Source of the DNA: a virus
Virus record (IMG/VR): IMGVR_UViG_3300027782_002632
Span: 1-25,937 of that record
Length of the DNA: 25,937 nucleotides
Strand: one strand, 5' to 3'
The position numbers were made by a program, and so were the translations under genes. The notes below the pieces were generated by a model. That model did no database searches, had not been told where the DNA came from, and saw only the letters and a program-made list of their open reading frames with translations. Below are positions 1 through 9,213 of the stretch, piece after piece (position 1 is the first letter of the stretch; each line of letters begins with the position of its first letter).

Positions 1-1491
1 ATTTTCTTTGCCTGTACCTTTGTCTTTGGCACTAACATTAAGAATACCATTAGCATCAATATCTAATGTAACTTCAATCTGAGGAACACCACGCATTGAA
101 GGTGGAATACCCTCTAAATTAAATTCACCTAATATCTTATTGTATGCAAATAAATCACGCTCACCTTGTGCAACCTTAATAGTTACTGCAGGTTGATTGT
201 CTTCCGCTGTACTAAACACTTGTGAATGTTTAGTTGGAATAGTTGTATTCTTCTTAATCAACTTAGTAAAGACTCCGCCTGATGTTTCAATACCCAAACT
301 TAATGGGGTCACGTCAAGTAACAATACGTCTGTTCGTTCACCGGCTAATACACTACCTTGAAGTGCTGCACCTGCCGCTACTGCTTCGTCTGGATTAACA
401 TCTTTGCGAGGTGCTTTACCAAATAATGATTCAACGATTTCCTGTACTTTTGGCATACGTGTCATACCACCAACAAGAATAACTTCATCAATATCAGATG
501 TTGATACACCGGCATCAGTCATTGCTTGTTTACATGGCTGAATACTACGTTGAATTAATTCGTCAACCAATGATTCTAATTTAGCACGACTTAACTTAAC
601 ATTCAAATGTTTAGGACCATTAGCATCGGCTGTAATATATGGTAAATTAACATCTGTTTGTGCTGAACTTGACAATTCAATCTTAGCTTTTTCAGCCGCT
701 TCTTTCAAGCGTTGTAGTGCTAACATGTCTTTCTTAAGATCAACCGCATTATCTTTCTTAAACTCATCAACCAAATAATCCATAATACGTTGGTCAAAGT
801 CTTCACCACCCAAGAATGTATCACCATTTGTTGATAATACTTCAATTTGTGTTTCACCCTCAACGTCTGCTAATTCAATAATAGATACGTCAAATGTACC
901 ACCACCCAAGTCATAGACGGCAATCTTGCGATCCTTCTTGTCTTGTTTATCTACACCGTATGCTAATGCAGCCGCTGTAGGTTCGTTGATGATACGCAAT
1001 ACTTCTAGTCCCGCAATGCGTCCGGCATCTTTAGTTGCTTGTCGTTGACTATCGTTGAAATAAGCTGGCACAGTGATAACTGCTTGAGTAACTGTTGTAC
1101 CCAAATAGTCTTCCGCAGTCTTTTTCATTTTACGCAAGACTTCAGCACTAATTTGTGGGGGTGCTAGTTTTTTATCTAGTACTTCTACCCATGCATCACC
1201 ATTCTCGTTTTTAACGATTTTATATGGCATCAAATCAATATCTTTTTGAACAGCGTTTTCTGTAAACTTGCGTCCAATTAATCGCTTGGCAGCATAGATA
1301 GTGTTTTTTGGGTTAGTAACTGATTGGCGTTTAGCACTTGCACCTACAAGAATCTCATCATTAGCATATGCAACGATTGAGGGTGTAGTTCTTGCACCTT
1401 CTGAATTTTCAATTATTTTGGGGATTCCGTTTTCAATAACGGCTACACATGAATTTGTGGTACCTAAGTCGATACCGATTACTTTGCTCAT
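1..1491 (-). CDS. dnaK: Chaperone DnaK (Hsp70), C-terminus beyond window
   Basis: Hsp70 chaperone: ATP-driven binding and release of unfolded polypeptides in the cytoplasm. The 497 codons present hold the whole nucleotide-binding domain and most of the substrate-binding beta domain. Visible marks: phosphate-1 loop GIDLGTTNS (6-14), DLGGGTFD (195-202) with the autophosphorylated Thr at 199 as in E. coli, VGGMTRMP (340-347), interdomain linker [11 protein letters not shown] (389-399), and [14 protein letters not shown] near the cut. E. coli DnaK is 638 residues, so about 140 (the helical lid) lie off-window. ATG at 1491 follows GGAGAAAACA, a strong ribosome site. No interruption is seen, so the gene looks functional. 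The sequence resembles betaproteobacterial DnaK, suggesting capture from such a host (inference). No dnaJ or grpE is in the window, so it would use the host's. It lies 108 bp downstream of rpsU and has its own structured leader. Confidence 0.97.
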   Translation of the reverse strand, partial: MSKVIGIDLGTTNSCVAVIENGIPKIIENSEGARTTPSIVAYANDEILVGASAKRQSVTNPKNTIYAAKRLIGRKFTENAVQKDIDLMPYKIVKNENGDAWVEVLDKKLAPPQISAEVLRKMKKTAEDYLGTTVTQAVITVPAYFNDSQRQATKDAGRIAGLEVLRIINEPTAAALAYGVDKQDKKDRKIAVYDLGGGTFDVSIIELADVEGETQIEVLSTNGDTFLGGEDFDQRIMDYLVDEFKKDNAVDLKKDMLALQRLKEAAEKAKIELSSSAQTDVNLPYITADANGPKHLNVKLSRAKLESLVDELIQRSIQPCKQAMTDAGVSTSDIDEVILVGGMTRMPKVQEIVESLFGKAPRKDVNPDEAVAAGAALQGSVLAGERTDVLLLDVTPLSLGIETSGGVFTKLIKKNTTIPTKHSQVFSTAEDNQPAVTIKVAQGERDLFAYNKILGEFNLEGIPPSMRGVPQIEVTLDIDANGILNVSAKDKGTGKEN

Positions 1492-1523
1492 TGTTTTCTC
1501 CTTTGTAAAGCAAGATTTTTTAT

Positions 1524-1561
1524 CTATAGACCCCTTAGGCATCTACAGAAAAGTATTTATT
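1524..1561 (-). promoter_or_regulatory. dnaK leader: late-type AATAAATA box plus 5' hairpin
   Basis: On the minus strand, AATAAATA (1554-1561), inside TATAATAAATA, resembles the T4 late-promoter core. About 6 nt downstream begins a 7-bp stem (1542-1548 with 1524-1530, one G-U pair) around an 11-nt loop. If the box is used, the transcript would begin almost at the hairpin. No TTGACA-like -35 lies 17 bp upstream, unlike the other promoters here. The A/T-rich octamer also occurs by chance, so the promoter call is weak. The stem itself is clear. Confidence 0.4.
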
Positions 1562-1599
1562 ATACTAGATTGTGTAAAGAAATATATTATTTAGGGAAA

Positions 1600-1818
1600 T
1601 TAGTACAACTTTTTAGGTAATTGCTGGTCACGCAAATATTTGTCCCAACGTCTTTTAGCCTGACTTTTAGCTAGTTTACGTTTAACAGTAGGTTTCACAA
1701 ATTCTTGTCGGTCACGGGTTTCCTGCAAAGTACCATAATCTGTAATCATTTTCTTGAACTTACGTAAGGCCTTTTCTGTATTCCCGTCATTAACTAAAAC
1801 TTTGCGTCCTCTAATCAT
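1600..1818 (-). CDS. rpsU: Ribosomal protein bS21
   Basis: A 72-residue small-subunit ribosomal protein close to the usual 70-71 residues. It has the typical pattern: an N-terminal strand, then KALRKFKKM, a conserved basic stretch with [20 protein letters not shown], and a basic C-terminus. bS21 sits at the platform near the anti-Shine-Dalgarno end of 16S rRNA and helps initiation. Phage copies are known from large phages and are thought to exchange into host ribosomes to favour phage messages (family knowledge; not shown here). The ATG overlaps the clpX stop as ATGA (1815-1818), so translation is probably coupled to clpX. I see no good Shine-Dalgarno within 12 nt of its own start. Confidence 0.93.
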   Translation of the reverse strand: MIRGRKVLVNDGNTEKALRKFKKMITDYGTLQETRDRQEFVKPTVKRKLAKSQAKRRWDKYLRDQQLPKKLY

Positions 1819-3020
1819 ATTGCGGCTTTTGGCTGTAAAATTTGCTCCTGATTAATATTTATCTTTTTAATGTTGTTTTCACGGTATTTCTTAGTGTTAT
1901 ACATATGCGGCATCAAAGCCTTTTCAATCTCTGTATGTAACCCACGAGCACCAGTCTTTAATTTCATTGTATTTTCAGCTAACTGTGAGATAGCATCTTC
2001 ACTAAATTCTAGTTCAATGTCGTCTAAACTCAATAGATACTTATATTGGTCAATGTAGTTATTTTTAACTTTTGTCAGAACCTGAATCATTTCATCTTTA
2101 GTCAAATTATCTACATTTACAGTAGTTGTAAAACGGCCAATGAATTCAGGAATCATTCCAAATCGGGTAAGATCATCCGGACTAACCATAGACAAATCAC
2201 CATCTTTACGGGTGTCTTTGATTTCTGCCCCAAATCCAATACTTGTTCCATTTATTCTATTGTTAACAATATCTTTTAATCCAACAAAGGCACCGCCGGC
2301 AATGAATAGAATGTTCTTAGTATCAACTTCAATCATATCGCCACTTGGATGTTTACGTCCACCACCTGCTGGGATACGACATACAGTACCCTCAACCATT
2401 TTCAATAATGCTTGTTGTACACCCTCACCTGATACATCACGGGTAATACTTGCACCCTCACTCTTACGGGCAATCTTATCAATCTCATCAACAAAGACGA
2501 TTCCACGCTCTGCTAATTTACTATCACCACCGGCTGCATTAACCAGCATACTAATCATTGATTCAACATCATCACCTACATATCCTGCTTCTGTTAAACT
2601 TGTAGCATCAGCAACAATGAAGGGCACTTTGAGATATTTTGCAACTGTCTTAGCAAGCAATGTTTTACCCGACCCAGTTGGTCCGATTAGTAATACATTA
2701 CCCTTATGAATTTCTAAATCTTTGGGTGGATTGTTAATACGTTTATAGTGATTAGCAATAGCTACACTAAGAACCATTTTAGCATTCATTTGACCAATAA
2801 TATGTTGGTCTAGAAAATCTTTAATAGTTTCTGGATCGTACCTAAGATGGTCTTTTTCAATAACCTCTTCTGATGTATTATTTTCATCTACCATTAATTG
2901 GGTACATAGTTCAATACAGTCGCTACAAATAGCAACATCTTCTCCTACGATTAATTTATTAACGGTATCTTTATGATTACCGCAGAATGAGCAATGACTT
3001 AATTTTGTTTCTGTTGACAT
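1815..3020 (-). CDS. clpX: ATP-dependent Clp protease unfoldase ClpX
   Basis: AAA+ unfoldase of 401 residues (E. coli 424) that unfolds tagged proteins and feeds them to ClpP. Domains in order: N-terminal zinc-binding domain with C10, C13, C32, C35; AAA+ core with Walker A GPTGSGKT (113-120), pore-1 loop GYVG (146-149), Walker B IVFVDEID (174-181), the RKH substrate loop (222-224), arginine finger in PEFIGRF (R296) and sensor-2 GARGL (357-361). The ClpP-docking loop IGF (261-263) is intact, so this phage protein should pair with ClpP; no clpP is in the window, implying use of the host peptidase (inference). It is preceded by two lipoprotein genes and overlaps rpsU downstream. The likely transcript starts at the promoter at 4710-4738. 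Confidence 0.96.
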   Translation of the reverse strand: MSTETKLSHCSFCGNHKDTVNKLIVGEDVAICSDCIELCTQLMVDENNTSEEVIEKDHLRYDPETIKDFLDQHIIGQMNAKMVLSVAIANHYKRINNPPKDLEIHKGNVLLIGPTGSGKTLLAKTVAKYLKVPFIVADATSLTEAGYVGDDVESMISMLVNAAGGDSKLAERGIVFVDEIDKIARKSEGASITRDVSGEGVQQALLKMVEGTVCRIPAGGGRKHPSGDMIEVDTKNILFIAGGAFVGLKDIVNNRINGTSIGFGAEIKDTRKDGDLSMVSPDDLTRFGMIPEFIGRFTTTVNVDNLTKDEMIQVLTKVKNNYIDQYKYLLSLDDIELEFSEDAISQLAENTMKLKTGARGLHTEIEKALMPHMYNTKKYRENNIKKININQEQILQPKAAI

Positions 3021-3033
3021 ACTAATACTTATC

Positions 3034-4041
3034 TTAATTATTTTTCACACACACTTTTTTAGGTACTACTGACAATTCAATTTTAGATAAATTTTGCATA
3101 ATATGTGTTAATTTACTATTTTGATGAATTTTTAATTCAATTTTATTGCTCTCACTGGAACTTTGATTAATACCTACATTAATTGTCTTTACATAATTAA
3201 TGTTATAATAATCACCTGTTCTACTATGTAGTTGTTTAGGTACAAAACATTCACTATATTGTGTTTTGTTATGGAGATCTTTAATTTCCATATTAATTCT
3301 AAGTTCATTCCAATCCATGATAGCATCTAATAATTTATTGGGAATAACAAACTCATTAAAGTAATACTTTTCAGATCCTACTCGTACAGTAGAAGGATAT
3401 TGTTGAGCAATTCCTTTTTCTACTGTCCAAAATGATGGTTTGCCGTCTGCTACTATTTTTATGGCATCATTCAATGATGCTATATAATTTGGATTCCATG
3501 CCAATGTATATGGAATAGTTAATGTTAGATTCCTATAAGTATCTAGCTTAACAACATAATCACTTTGTTTAATATCATATGCCCGTCTAGGGTAGTCATT
3601 CAGTACACTAGCAAGAATCATATCACCGTTCTGTTTATTTTCCAAGAACGATTTATATTGATTATCATGTTTAGCACCGTCAAGATTTTTGCTATCCTTA
3701 CCCTTAGATAGTATTCTATCACTTAATCTAAGTAAAGATAACTTAACATCTACAACTACCTTAACTTTATTGCCAATAATTTCCTGTGAGATAATTTTAT
3801 ACTCATCAACAAAGGCTGAACTATATGCTAGTATTTCATTCTTAATAAGTTTTTCGTTGTATGATTCACGTTCACTAGCAATCACTACACCAACTTGATA
3901 TTCAATTGCTTCTTTAAAAGCATTATGTTTGGCTTCTTCGTAAGTGTTACCAACACCAGTAGTACGAATGTAATTGTCAGATTTAGAGGTAGACGCACAT
4001 GCGGTAAGTATGAAACATACCGCTAGCAACAATAAACGCAT
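3034..4041 (-). CDS. Lipoprotein with LPP20/FlgT-like N-terminal repeat
   Basis: 335 residues with a bacterial lipoprotein signal: [15 protein letters not shown] with the lipobox LTAC at 12-15, so C15 would be lipidated and the protein anchored in the envelope. Residues about 28-105 ([23 protein letters not shown], then a beta-rich part) resemble the alpha-beta unit of LPP20/FlgT-type envelope proteins, in which a glycine-rich turn is followed by an E-A-x-x-x-A helix. The C-terminal 200 residues are unrecognised. I chose ATG at 4041, 2 nt after the preceding stop, over TTG at 4047 because the signal peptide begins cleanly there. It is the second gene of a lipoprotein-lipoprotein-clpX-rpsU unit. 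Superinfection exclusion or envelope reinforcement are possible roles, but nothing in the sequence proves either. Confidence 0.8.
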   Translation of the reverse strand: MRLLLLAVCFILTACASTSKSDNYIRTTGVGNTYEEAKHNAFKEAIEYQVGVVIASERESYNEKLIKNEILAYSSAFVDEYKIISQEIIGNKVKVVVDVKLSLLRLSDRILSKGKDSKNLDGAKHDNQYKSFLENKQNGDMILASVLNDYPRRAYDIKQSDYVVKLDTYRNLTLTIPYTLAWNPNYIASLNDAIKIVADGKPSFWTVEKGIAQQYPSTVRVGSEKYYFNEFVIPNKLLDAIMDWNELRINMEIKDLHNKTQYSECFVPKQLHSRTGDYYNINYVKTINVGINQSSSESNKIELKIHQNSKLTHIMQNLSKIELSVVPKKVCVKNN

Positions 4042-4043
4042 AA

Positions 4044-4679
4044 TCAATTACCGAATTTTTTACGCAGTTGATTAGAAACTTTTTCGGATTCTTTATCCCA
4101 ACGAATTGTAACAGCAACTTCTTGTGAACCAACTACTTCTTGTTTAGTGACCTTGAATCCACGTAAAATACCCTGAGCATTAACTCGAATGGTTTCGTTT
4201 AATTGATAGGCAGTATCGTTACTATTTTCACGCACAGAATGATTTGTATCTTTTTCTGCATCGGTATCACTCATTGCAACAACTTCTCCTGTAGTTGTAC
4301 GTGATTTCATACGGTCATTTGCTTTTTCAATATTCTTAGCAAGTGTATTTTGTACACGGGTACTAGAAACATCTTCTTGTATAAAGTGACGAACATTTGC
4401 ACGGGCACGATCACCTGCACGAATCAATGCTGTTCGGCGGTTGTTTTCACTATTGCCATTAGAACTAGCAGTACCTACCGACTCAATACTAGTAATTTCA
4501 CAATTTGATTTGTCCCATGTATACCAAGCACAATCAGTTTCAATACGGATTGTATCTTGTTTGAATGATGTGGATAATTTTTGATTACGAATTTGTTCAA
4601 ATTCACCCTCACCACGTTTCATGCCAGAACAGCCCGCTAGCGAAAGAGCAGTTACTAAGGCTAATAATTTGAAATTCAT
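4044..4679 (-). CDS. Lipoprotein, LPP20-like
   Basis: 211 residues beginning MNFKLLALVTALSLAGCSG: lipobox LAGC, lipidation at C17. After that comes a polar domain with an A-L-I-R-A-G-D-R-A-R-A-N-V helix typical of LPP20-like envelope lipoproteins, then a beta-rich end. The reading frame extends 4 codons upstream to a TTG, but GGAG of the ribosome site lies there, so ATG at 4679 is the start. It is the first gene after the TTGACA-N17-TAATAT promoter (4710-4738), giving a 5' leader of about 24 nt. Its stop overlaps the start region of the next lipoprotein gene, so the two are probably made together. Exact function unknown. Confidence 0.82.
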   Translation of the reverse strand: MNFKLLALVTALSLAGCSGMKRGEGEFEQIRNQKLSTSFKQDTIRIETDCAWYTWDKSNCEITSIESVGTASSNGNSENNRRTALIRAGDRARANVRHFIQEDVSSTRVQNTLAKNIEKANDRMKSRTTTGEVVAMSDTDAEKDTNHSVRENSNDTAYQLNETIRVNAQGILRGFKVTKQEVVGSQEVAVTIRWDKESEKVSNQLRKKFGN

Positions 4680-4709
4680 TTCAATCTCCAATAAGTTTAA
4701 GATACGTGT

Positions 4710-4738
4710 ATATTAACACACTATCCAATTATTGTCAA
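4710..4738 (-). promoter_or_regulatory. Sigma70 promoter of lipoprotein-clpX-rpsU unit
   Basis: Minus strand TTGACA (4733-4738), 17-bp spacer, TAATAT (4710-4715): -35 perfect, -10 five of six. The -35 touches the stop codon of the membrane-protein gene (4739). Predicted transcript start is near 4703, about 24 nt before the lipoprotein ATG. Confidence 0.85.
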
Positions 4739-6277
4739 TTAATTTTGGTTCTTTAGGAACAATTCTATCTGTTCTTTTTCAGTTTCGGATAACAACTCAA
4801 GGTCATACTCGCCCTTTTCTATCTTTTCAACCAAATATTTGATATATTTTTGGTTATGTAGATAGGTATCAGACTGTTCCTTTTGGACCTCAATCCATTT
4901 GCGGCTATCATATTTATAGACACGGTTCGGTAATGAATCTACTCGTACAAATACATCACCTTTATTAGCAACATCTGGAAATTTTATTCCAAAATTTGTA
5001 CTGATAGTACGTTGACTATCAGCCGTTACCATGAATATATCTGGGCGCAAACTTTTTAATGCATCCATTTGGTAATGCTTATCTTCAAACATTACATAAC
5101 CACCTTCTAATTCCTTATAAGGTTTTGTTGATTCAAGTAATACTTCTGTATCTATTTCTTCTTTTGGAGCAACCATTGGCTTAACATCAAAACTTACAAA
5201 TGGCTTACCTAAGTAAGGATGTTGTTCTAATATAGTTTTAGGTTCTTCAATTATTTCTTCTTCAAACGGACCATCTTTAACATCACACAATTTATTTGGA
5301 CAGAATAGACCAATGCCAGTAGCACTCACCAACTCAGTCCCACACATATAACAATTAATAGGATGTTTAGGAGTTCCCGCCATTGCAGTAATCTGTTTAA
5401 TTTGGTCATCAGTTAATGGTCCGTCATCCGATTCATATTCAGGTTCTGTGACAGCGGGAGTCAATGGTGTTTCATTCCCTAGAGGGCTGTCACCCTCCTC
5501 ATCTTTTTCTTTATCCCATTCTCTACTTGCATTGGCAGCTAACACTAATGCGATAGCTAATGGATCAAATACAATAACCAATAAAATAATAACCCAGCGT
5601 ACCGCTGCCTCTAACATATTGTTATCAGCATTGTCACCATAAATCAATGCGGCAATATACTTGACAGGACCCACTTCAGCTTCTATCTTACGATTATCAG
5701 CCGCAATAGGTGCTCGTTCTTCATTTAGTTTAGCAATTTCTTTTTGAGCATCACCAATTTCTTTTTGTAGTTTAGTACGTTCACCTGCTTGTTGTCTACG
5801 AATCTGCACCGCACGTTCAGCACTATTCTCGCTATCACCTCTGCTTAAACGCTGGTCAACTTGATTGTCCATTTGAGTTAATGCTTTACGTGCTAACTCA
5901 ATATTGTCTCGTTGTGTTTTAATCTTTTCATCGTAAAGAGATAGCTTGGCTTGACTATCACCAGTACTGATGCCATGTTCCATGTGTGCTTTACTTAAGA
6001 AGCCAAATATACCCATACTAGTTAATAACGCTAACGCAATAACGGCAGGCACAAGATATAGTTTTAATAACCAACCTGCTCGGTGCCAATACTTACGTAA
6101 CCAAACAGTGGTAGTAATCTTTCCTACTTCAAGGATACCTCCCATGATGATAACAGGAATAACCGCACCTGCAAAGATAGCGGTTAAGCCAATGATACTG
6201 TACCAGGCAGCTACTGAACTAAGTGATAGTGCTACTAATAGTGTGAGATTTGAGAATGATAAAAAATTAAGGCGCAT
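4739..6277 (-). CDS. Membrane protein with coiled coil and zinc ribbon
   Basis: 512 residues, conserved architecture in T4-like phages as far as I recognise it. Membrane segments at about 9-29, 31-50, 73-95 and 226-248; a long charged coiled coil at about 105-195 between the third and fourth; then an acidic soluble tail with a zinc ribbon (C309, C312, C326, C331). The strings GGILEVGKI, SMGIFGFLSKAH and VFDPLAIALVLAAN are typical of the phage family. Function is unknown; a large inner-membrane protein with a cytoplasmic zinc ribbon could act as an anchor or a lysis/host-takeover factor, but that is guesswork. ATG at 6277 lies 7 nt after the upstream stop with only a weak ribosome site. Confidence 0.85.
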   Translation of the reverse strand: MRLNFLSFSNLTLLVALSLSSVAAWYSIIGLTAIFAGAVIPVIIMGGILEVGKITTTVWLRKYWHRAGWLLKLYLVPAVIALALLTSMGIFGFLSKAHMEHGISTGDSQAKLSLYDEKIKTQRDNIELARKALTQMDNQVDQRLSRGDSENSAERAVQIRRQQAGERTKLQKEIGDAQKEIAKLNEERAPIAADNRKIEAEVGPVKYIAALIYGDNADNNMLEAAVRWVIILLVIVFDPLAIALVLAANASREWDKEKDEEGDSPLGNETPLTPAVTEPEYESDDGPLTDDQIKQITAMAGTPKHPINCYMCGTELVSATGIGLFCPNKLCDVKDGPFEEEIIEEPKTILEQHPYLGKPFVSFDVKPMVAPKEEIDTEVLLESTKPYKELEGGYVMFEDKHYQMDALKSLRPDIFMVTADSQRTISTNFGIKFPDVANKGDVFVRVDSLPNRVYKYDSRKWIEVQKEQSDTYLHNQKYIKYLVEKIEKGEYDLELLSETEKEQIELFLKNQN

Positions 6278-6284
6278 CTAATAT

Positions 6285-6497
6285 TTAGTCTAGTGTTACG
6301 TCAAATAAGTGACTATAATAACTAAGAAATTCTGCCACAGGTAAAACAAGTTTTTGAGGTATACTGGGTCCATGAGTCACATGATAGGTAACTAAATAAT
6401 CCCCACGATTCTCATCAGTCTTTTTTACCTGTATTATTTCAATCTTGTTACCATCTTCAAATACATAAGATTGTCCTACTAAAGTATATGCGTTCAT
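6285..6497 (-). CDS. Small conserved-type phage protein, 70 aa
   Basis: 70 residues, not recognised. Mixed beta-strand pattern (GQSYVFEDGNKIEIIQV, then DYLVTYHVTHG), no signal or membrane segment. Its ATG overlaps the stop of the acidic zinc-ribbon gene as ATGA (6494-6497), and the next gene begins 7 nt after its stop, so it is an ordinary member of the run. Short but supported by the tight spacing. Confidence 0.7.
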   Translation of the reverse strand: MNAYTLVGQSYVFEDGNKIEIIQVKKTDENRGDYLVTYHVTHGPSIPQKLVLPVAEFLSYYSHLFDVTLD

Positions 6498-7741
6498 TTT
6501 GTATTATGGTGTACATCAAATTGTGCCCACTGACCTCGCCAGTTATCATGTTCACTGTCCATACCATCATCACTAAGTTCTTCACCGTCATATACTAATC
6601 GTGTGACAACACTTGTACCCTGAACATCCCAGTTCAATACTTTAAGTTTGCGAGGATCAAATTCTTCACCTTCTTCAATAGTGATTGTAGTTTGAATACA
6701 ACTACCTTTACCACCTTGTGTCCACATCAACCAATAACCTTTACCTAAGTATTCAGGATATAGTTCTTCTAATTCTTCTGTAGCTTCCCAACGACTATCT
6801 TCTTCCCCATGTGCTTCAGCAATAAATGATTCTAAGTCACCTTCATAAATATTCTCGCCTTCATCATTCTCAATAGTCATGTGAGTATCATCTTGGTCAA
6901 ATCCCCAGAATGAAATCTTACCCTGATACTCATAGTATGGCAAATCAAATCGTGCCGCTTTAGGAGTTTCATTCTCATCATAATCATAATTCTCATTAAG
7001 AGCATCACTCAAATCATCTTCATGATCCTCATCACTCCAATACTCGTATTGAGCTTTCTTAATTTTGTGTACACCGATCTCACGTGTACGACCCCAAATA
7101 CGTATTGTATATTCACCAGCTGGATAATTAGGCAATAAATCTGGTTCTGCAACAAGTGTCTCAAACTCTGCCTTAAGTTCTTCTAATGCTGCCTCTAGTT
7201 CAGCTTCATCAACTGGATCTTCCTCTTCTTCCTCAGTTTCCTTAGCCCATCGTGCTGAACGTTCTGCACTTTCTTTTTCTGCTATGACACCGGCTTCTGT
7301 TAACTCTGTGTCACTTTCACAGTAAGGACATACTTTTCTAGGATCATCAATTTCATTTCCGTCTTTATCCATCCAAGACCACTCAGCATCATAACTCTGA
7401 CCGGTCCACTTGCACTTAGTGCATTTGTGAGTATGTGGTGGAGGCTCGGGTTCACTATGCCAACTAGACTCATCACCTAGTTCGTAGGTAACATCGTAAC
7501 CACCTTTGCGGTCAGTCCAACAATCATCATATTGAAATTCCCATTCAATCTCTACATCATTCTCGTAGGCATCATTAATAATATCTTCATAATCATATGT
7601 GCCATCAGCAATACCATCCAGTATTACTTTAATCTCATCTTCTTCCTTATCAGGATAAATTTCACTAAGTAATGCTTCATCAATTTCAATAGCATATTGT
7701 CTATCGTGTTGATGCCATTCGTGTTTAACTATTGTTACCAT
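6494..7741 (-). CDS. Very acidic protein with CxxC...CxxC zinc ribbon
   Basis: 415 residues, not recognised. Strikingly rich in Asp and Glu throughout, with an uninterrupted acidic stretch near 165-200 (EETEEEEEDPVDEAELE). A zinc-ribbon pair is visible: C107, C110 and C138, C141, with aromatic WTG between. Two later segments rich in Tyr/Trp and Asp look like repeated beta units. Start ATG at 7741 follows GGAGGCGCAAA, a strong ribosome site. A DNA-mimic or nucleic-acid-binding decoy role would fit the charge, but this is only an inference. Cytoplasmic; no signal peptide. Confidence 0.8.
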   Translation of the reverse strand: MVTIVKHEWHQHDRQYAIEIDEALLSEIYPDKEEDEIKVILDGIADGTYDYEDIINDAYENDVEIEWEFQYDDCWTDRKGGYDVTYELGDESSWHSEPEPPPHTHKCTKCKWTGQSYDAEWSWMDKDGNEIDDPRKVCPYCESDTELTEAGVIAEKESAERSARWAKETEEEEEDPVDEAELEAALEELKAEFETLVAEPDLLPNYPAGEYTIRIWGRTREIGVHKIKKAQYEYWSDEDHEDDLSDALNENYDYDENETPKAARFDLPYYEYQGKISFWGFDQDDTHMTIENDEGENIYEGDLESFIAEAHGEEDSRWEATEELEELYPEYLGKGYWLMWTQGGKGSCIQTTITIEEGEEFDPRKLKVLNWDVQGTSVVTRLVYDGEELSDDGMDSEHDNWRGQWAQFDVHHNTK

Positions 7742-7856
7742 TTTGCGCCTCCTTAGCGTTTTTATAAATTTTTGCCGCTACATCATATAGAGGCTTAATA
7801 ATAAAGATGCCCCAGATTACTCCGGAGACAAACATTGCAAATTCATTTAGTGTCAT
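7725..7856 (-). CDS. Tiny single-span membrane protein, 43 aa
   Basis: 43 residues: MTLNEFAMFVSGVIWGIFII is followed by a short basic/polar tail ending QNGNNS. One hydrophobic segment (about 6-21). ATG at 7856 comes 4 nt after the DNA ligase stop, and its 3' end overlaps the start of the next gene by 17 nt, filling the only gap between them. No independent ribosome site is obvious, so coupling to the ligase is likely. Small membrane proteins like this are common in phage operons. No homologue recognised. Confidence 0.6.
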   Translation of the reverse strand: MTLNEFAMFVSGVIWGIFIIKPLYDVAAKIYKNAKEAQNGNNS

Positions 7857-7860
7857 TGTA

Positions 7861-9210
7861 TCACTTATCGTCACGGAAACGAACAAATCTGGGGAAACGC
7901 AAACTATATGTTCCGTCTTGGTTCTGTGTAATCACATCACATAAGACTTCAGCAGTACGACCAATGACCAGATTACGGTTAGTCCAATAGTCATCTCTAT
8001 CAACATCACTAAAGCCACTACCCACATTGACTGTAATTTCTTTCCCGTCGTCAACTCCATGACAAACCAATGCTCCAAGTCTTCCCAAGTTTCTACCAGT
8101 TCCTTCTTCAACACCTACGACCTCCAAGTCTACAGTTAATGTTGGCTTCCATTTCATCCAATCTGTACTACGTTTACACAGATACGGGGCTTCTAATTCT
8201 TTAATCATAATGCCTTCAAACCCTGCATTGACATTATCCTTAGCATAACGTTCAAGTTGATCCTTACCTGCGGCTGTATCTAAGTCAACCATGATATGCG
8301 GCAACAACTCTACACTAATCATTGTATCAACGACAGGGCGCATACTATCAAGCAATGCAATACGCTTACGCAGTTGTGCGTTCCAATGTCCTGCACGGAA
8401 ATCACTTAATGGAATAATATCAAAGATATTAAATACACTATCTTCTGCTTGAACGTTATCTTTCCTACGTGCTTGACGCATTAGTTCTTGGAATGTATTA
8501 CCAATCACTTCACCGTCTAATACAAAGCCGTCAATCAAACTACGACCTTGATCGGTACTTTTACAAGCACGAACAATCTTAACAAAGTTATCACTAACTT
8601 GTTGTTCAATGTGACCAAAGTTGTCAAACTGTTTACCATTACGACTGAAACATATAGTAGTCACCCCCTCACTTGCACCGGGAATAACCATCAACAATAC
8701 ACGCACACCGTCTAACTTAGGCTCTAAACGTTTAGTGCCTTTCATCTCTGGTCTACCTTCGCTGTTAGTAGCAAGTTGACAACCGAATACAGGAATCTCG
8801 TACTCTGTTTTCTTACAGATTTTATTGATTGTCTTTTCGCTAACACCTGCACGTAAATCTCTACGAATAACAGGAGCACAGAATGTATTCCATTCACCGC
8901 TATCAAATCGTTCGCTCATTCTATCAATGGCTTCTAATGCGGCATTGCCTGTCAGTTGACGATGTCCTAACTGATTAAGTAATGAAATAAACTCATCCCA
9001 GGGATTCTCTGCATCAACAATACCAACTGTATCCGGTACTTTACGCACTCCGAATGTAACATAAGGATTGTATGTAAGTTTAGACAAAAACAAGAAATTG
9101 ATAGCATTACTGCTACCTAGGACACTTGCTTCTAATGCTTGTTTGATAACATCTTCCTTGTGCAGGCGGCTATCTGATTCGTTTAGTTTATTAATCCAAC
9201 TTGCTGACAT
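7861..9210 (-). CDS. ATP-dependent DNA ligase (T4-like)
   Basis: 449 residues. Seals nicks using ATP through an enzyme-AMP intermediate, joining Okazaki fragments and repaired strands. Adenylation motif I is KLDGVR with the nucleophile at K165; motif III lies in the FVLDGEV segment; motif IV is FEGIMIKE; motif V is DWMKWKP; a C-terminal OB-like part ends with SLRFPRFVRFRDDK. The N-terminal 150 residues correspond to the extra domain of T4-type ligases (T4: 487 residues). ATG at 9210 follows AGGATAAT, 3 nt after the upstream stop. A consensus promoter (9289-9317) inside the end of the previous gene should drive it, giving a 70-nt leader. Probably works with the exonuclease at 19347-20354. Confidence 0.95.
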   Translation of the reverse strand: MSASWINKLNESDSRLHKEDVIKQALEASVLGSSNAINFLFLSKLTYNPYVTFGVRKVPDTVGIVDAENPWDEFISLLNQLGHRQLTGNAALEAIDRMSERFDSGEWNTFCAPVIRRDLRAGVSEKTINKICKKTEYEIPVFGCQLATNSEGRPEMKGTKRLEPKLDGVRVLLMVIPGASEGVTTICFSRNGKQFDNFGHIEQQVSDNFVKIVRACKSTDQGRSLIDGFVLDGEVIGNTFQELMRQARRKDNVQAEDSVFNIFDIIPLSDFRAGHWNAQLRKRIALLDSMRPVVDTMISVELLPHIMVDLDTAAGKDQLERYAKDNVNAGFEGIMIKELEAPYLCKRSTDWMKWKPTLTVDLEVVGVEEGTGRNLGRLGALVCHGVDDGKEITVNVGSGFSDVDRDDYWTNRNLVIGRTAEVLCDVITQNQDGTYSLRFPRFVRFRDDK

Positions 9211-9213
9211 ATA

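Noticed and set aside
2140-2709. 189-codon plus-strand frame opposite clpX
   Set aside because: Antisense to a highly conserved AAA+ gene, no ribosome site or family features; a shadow.
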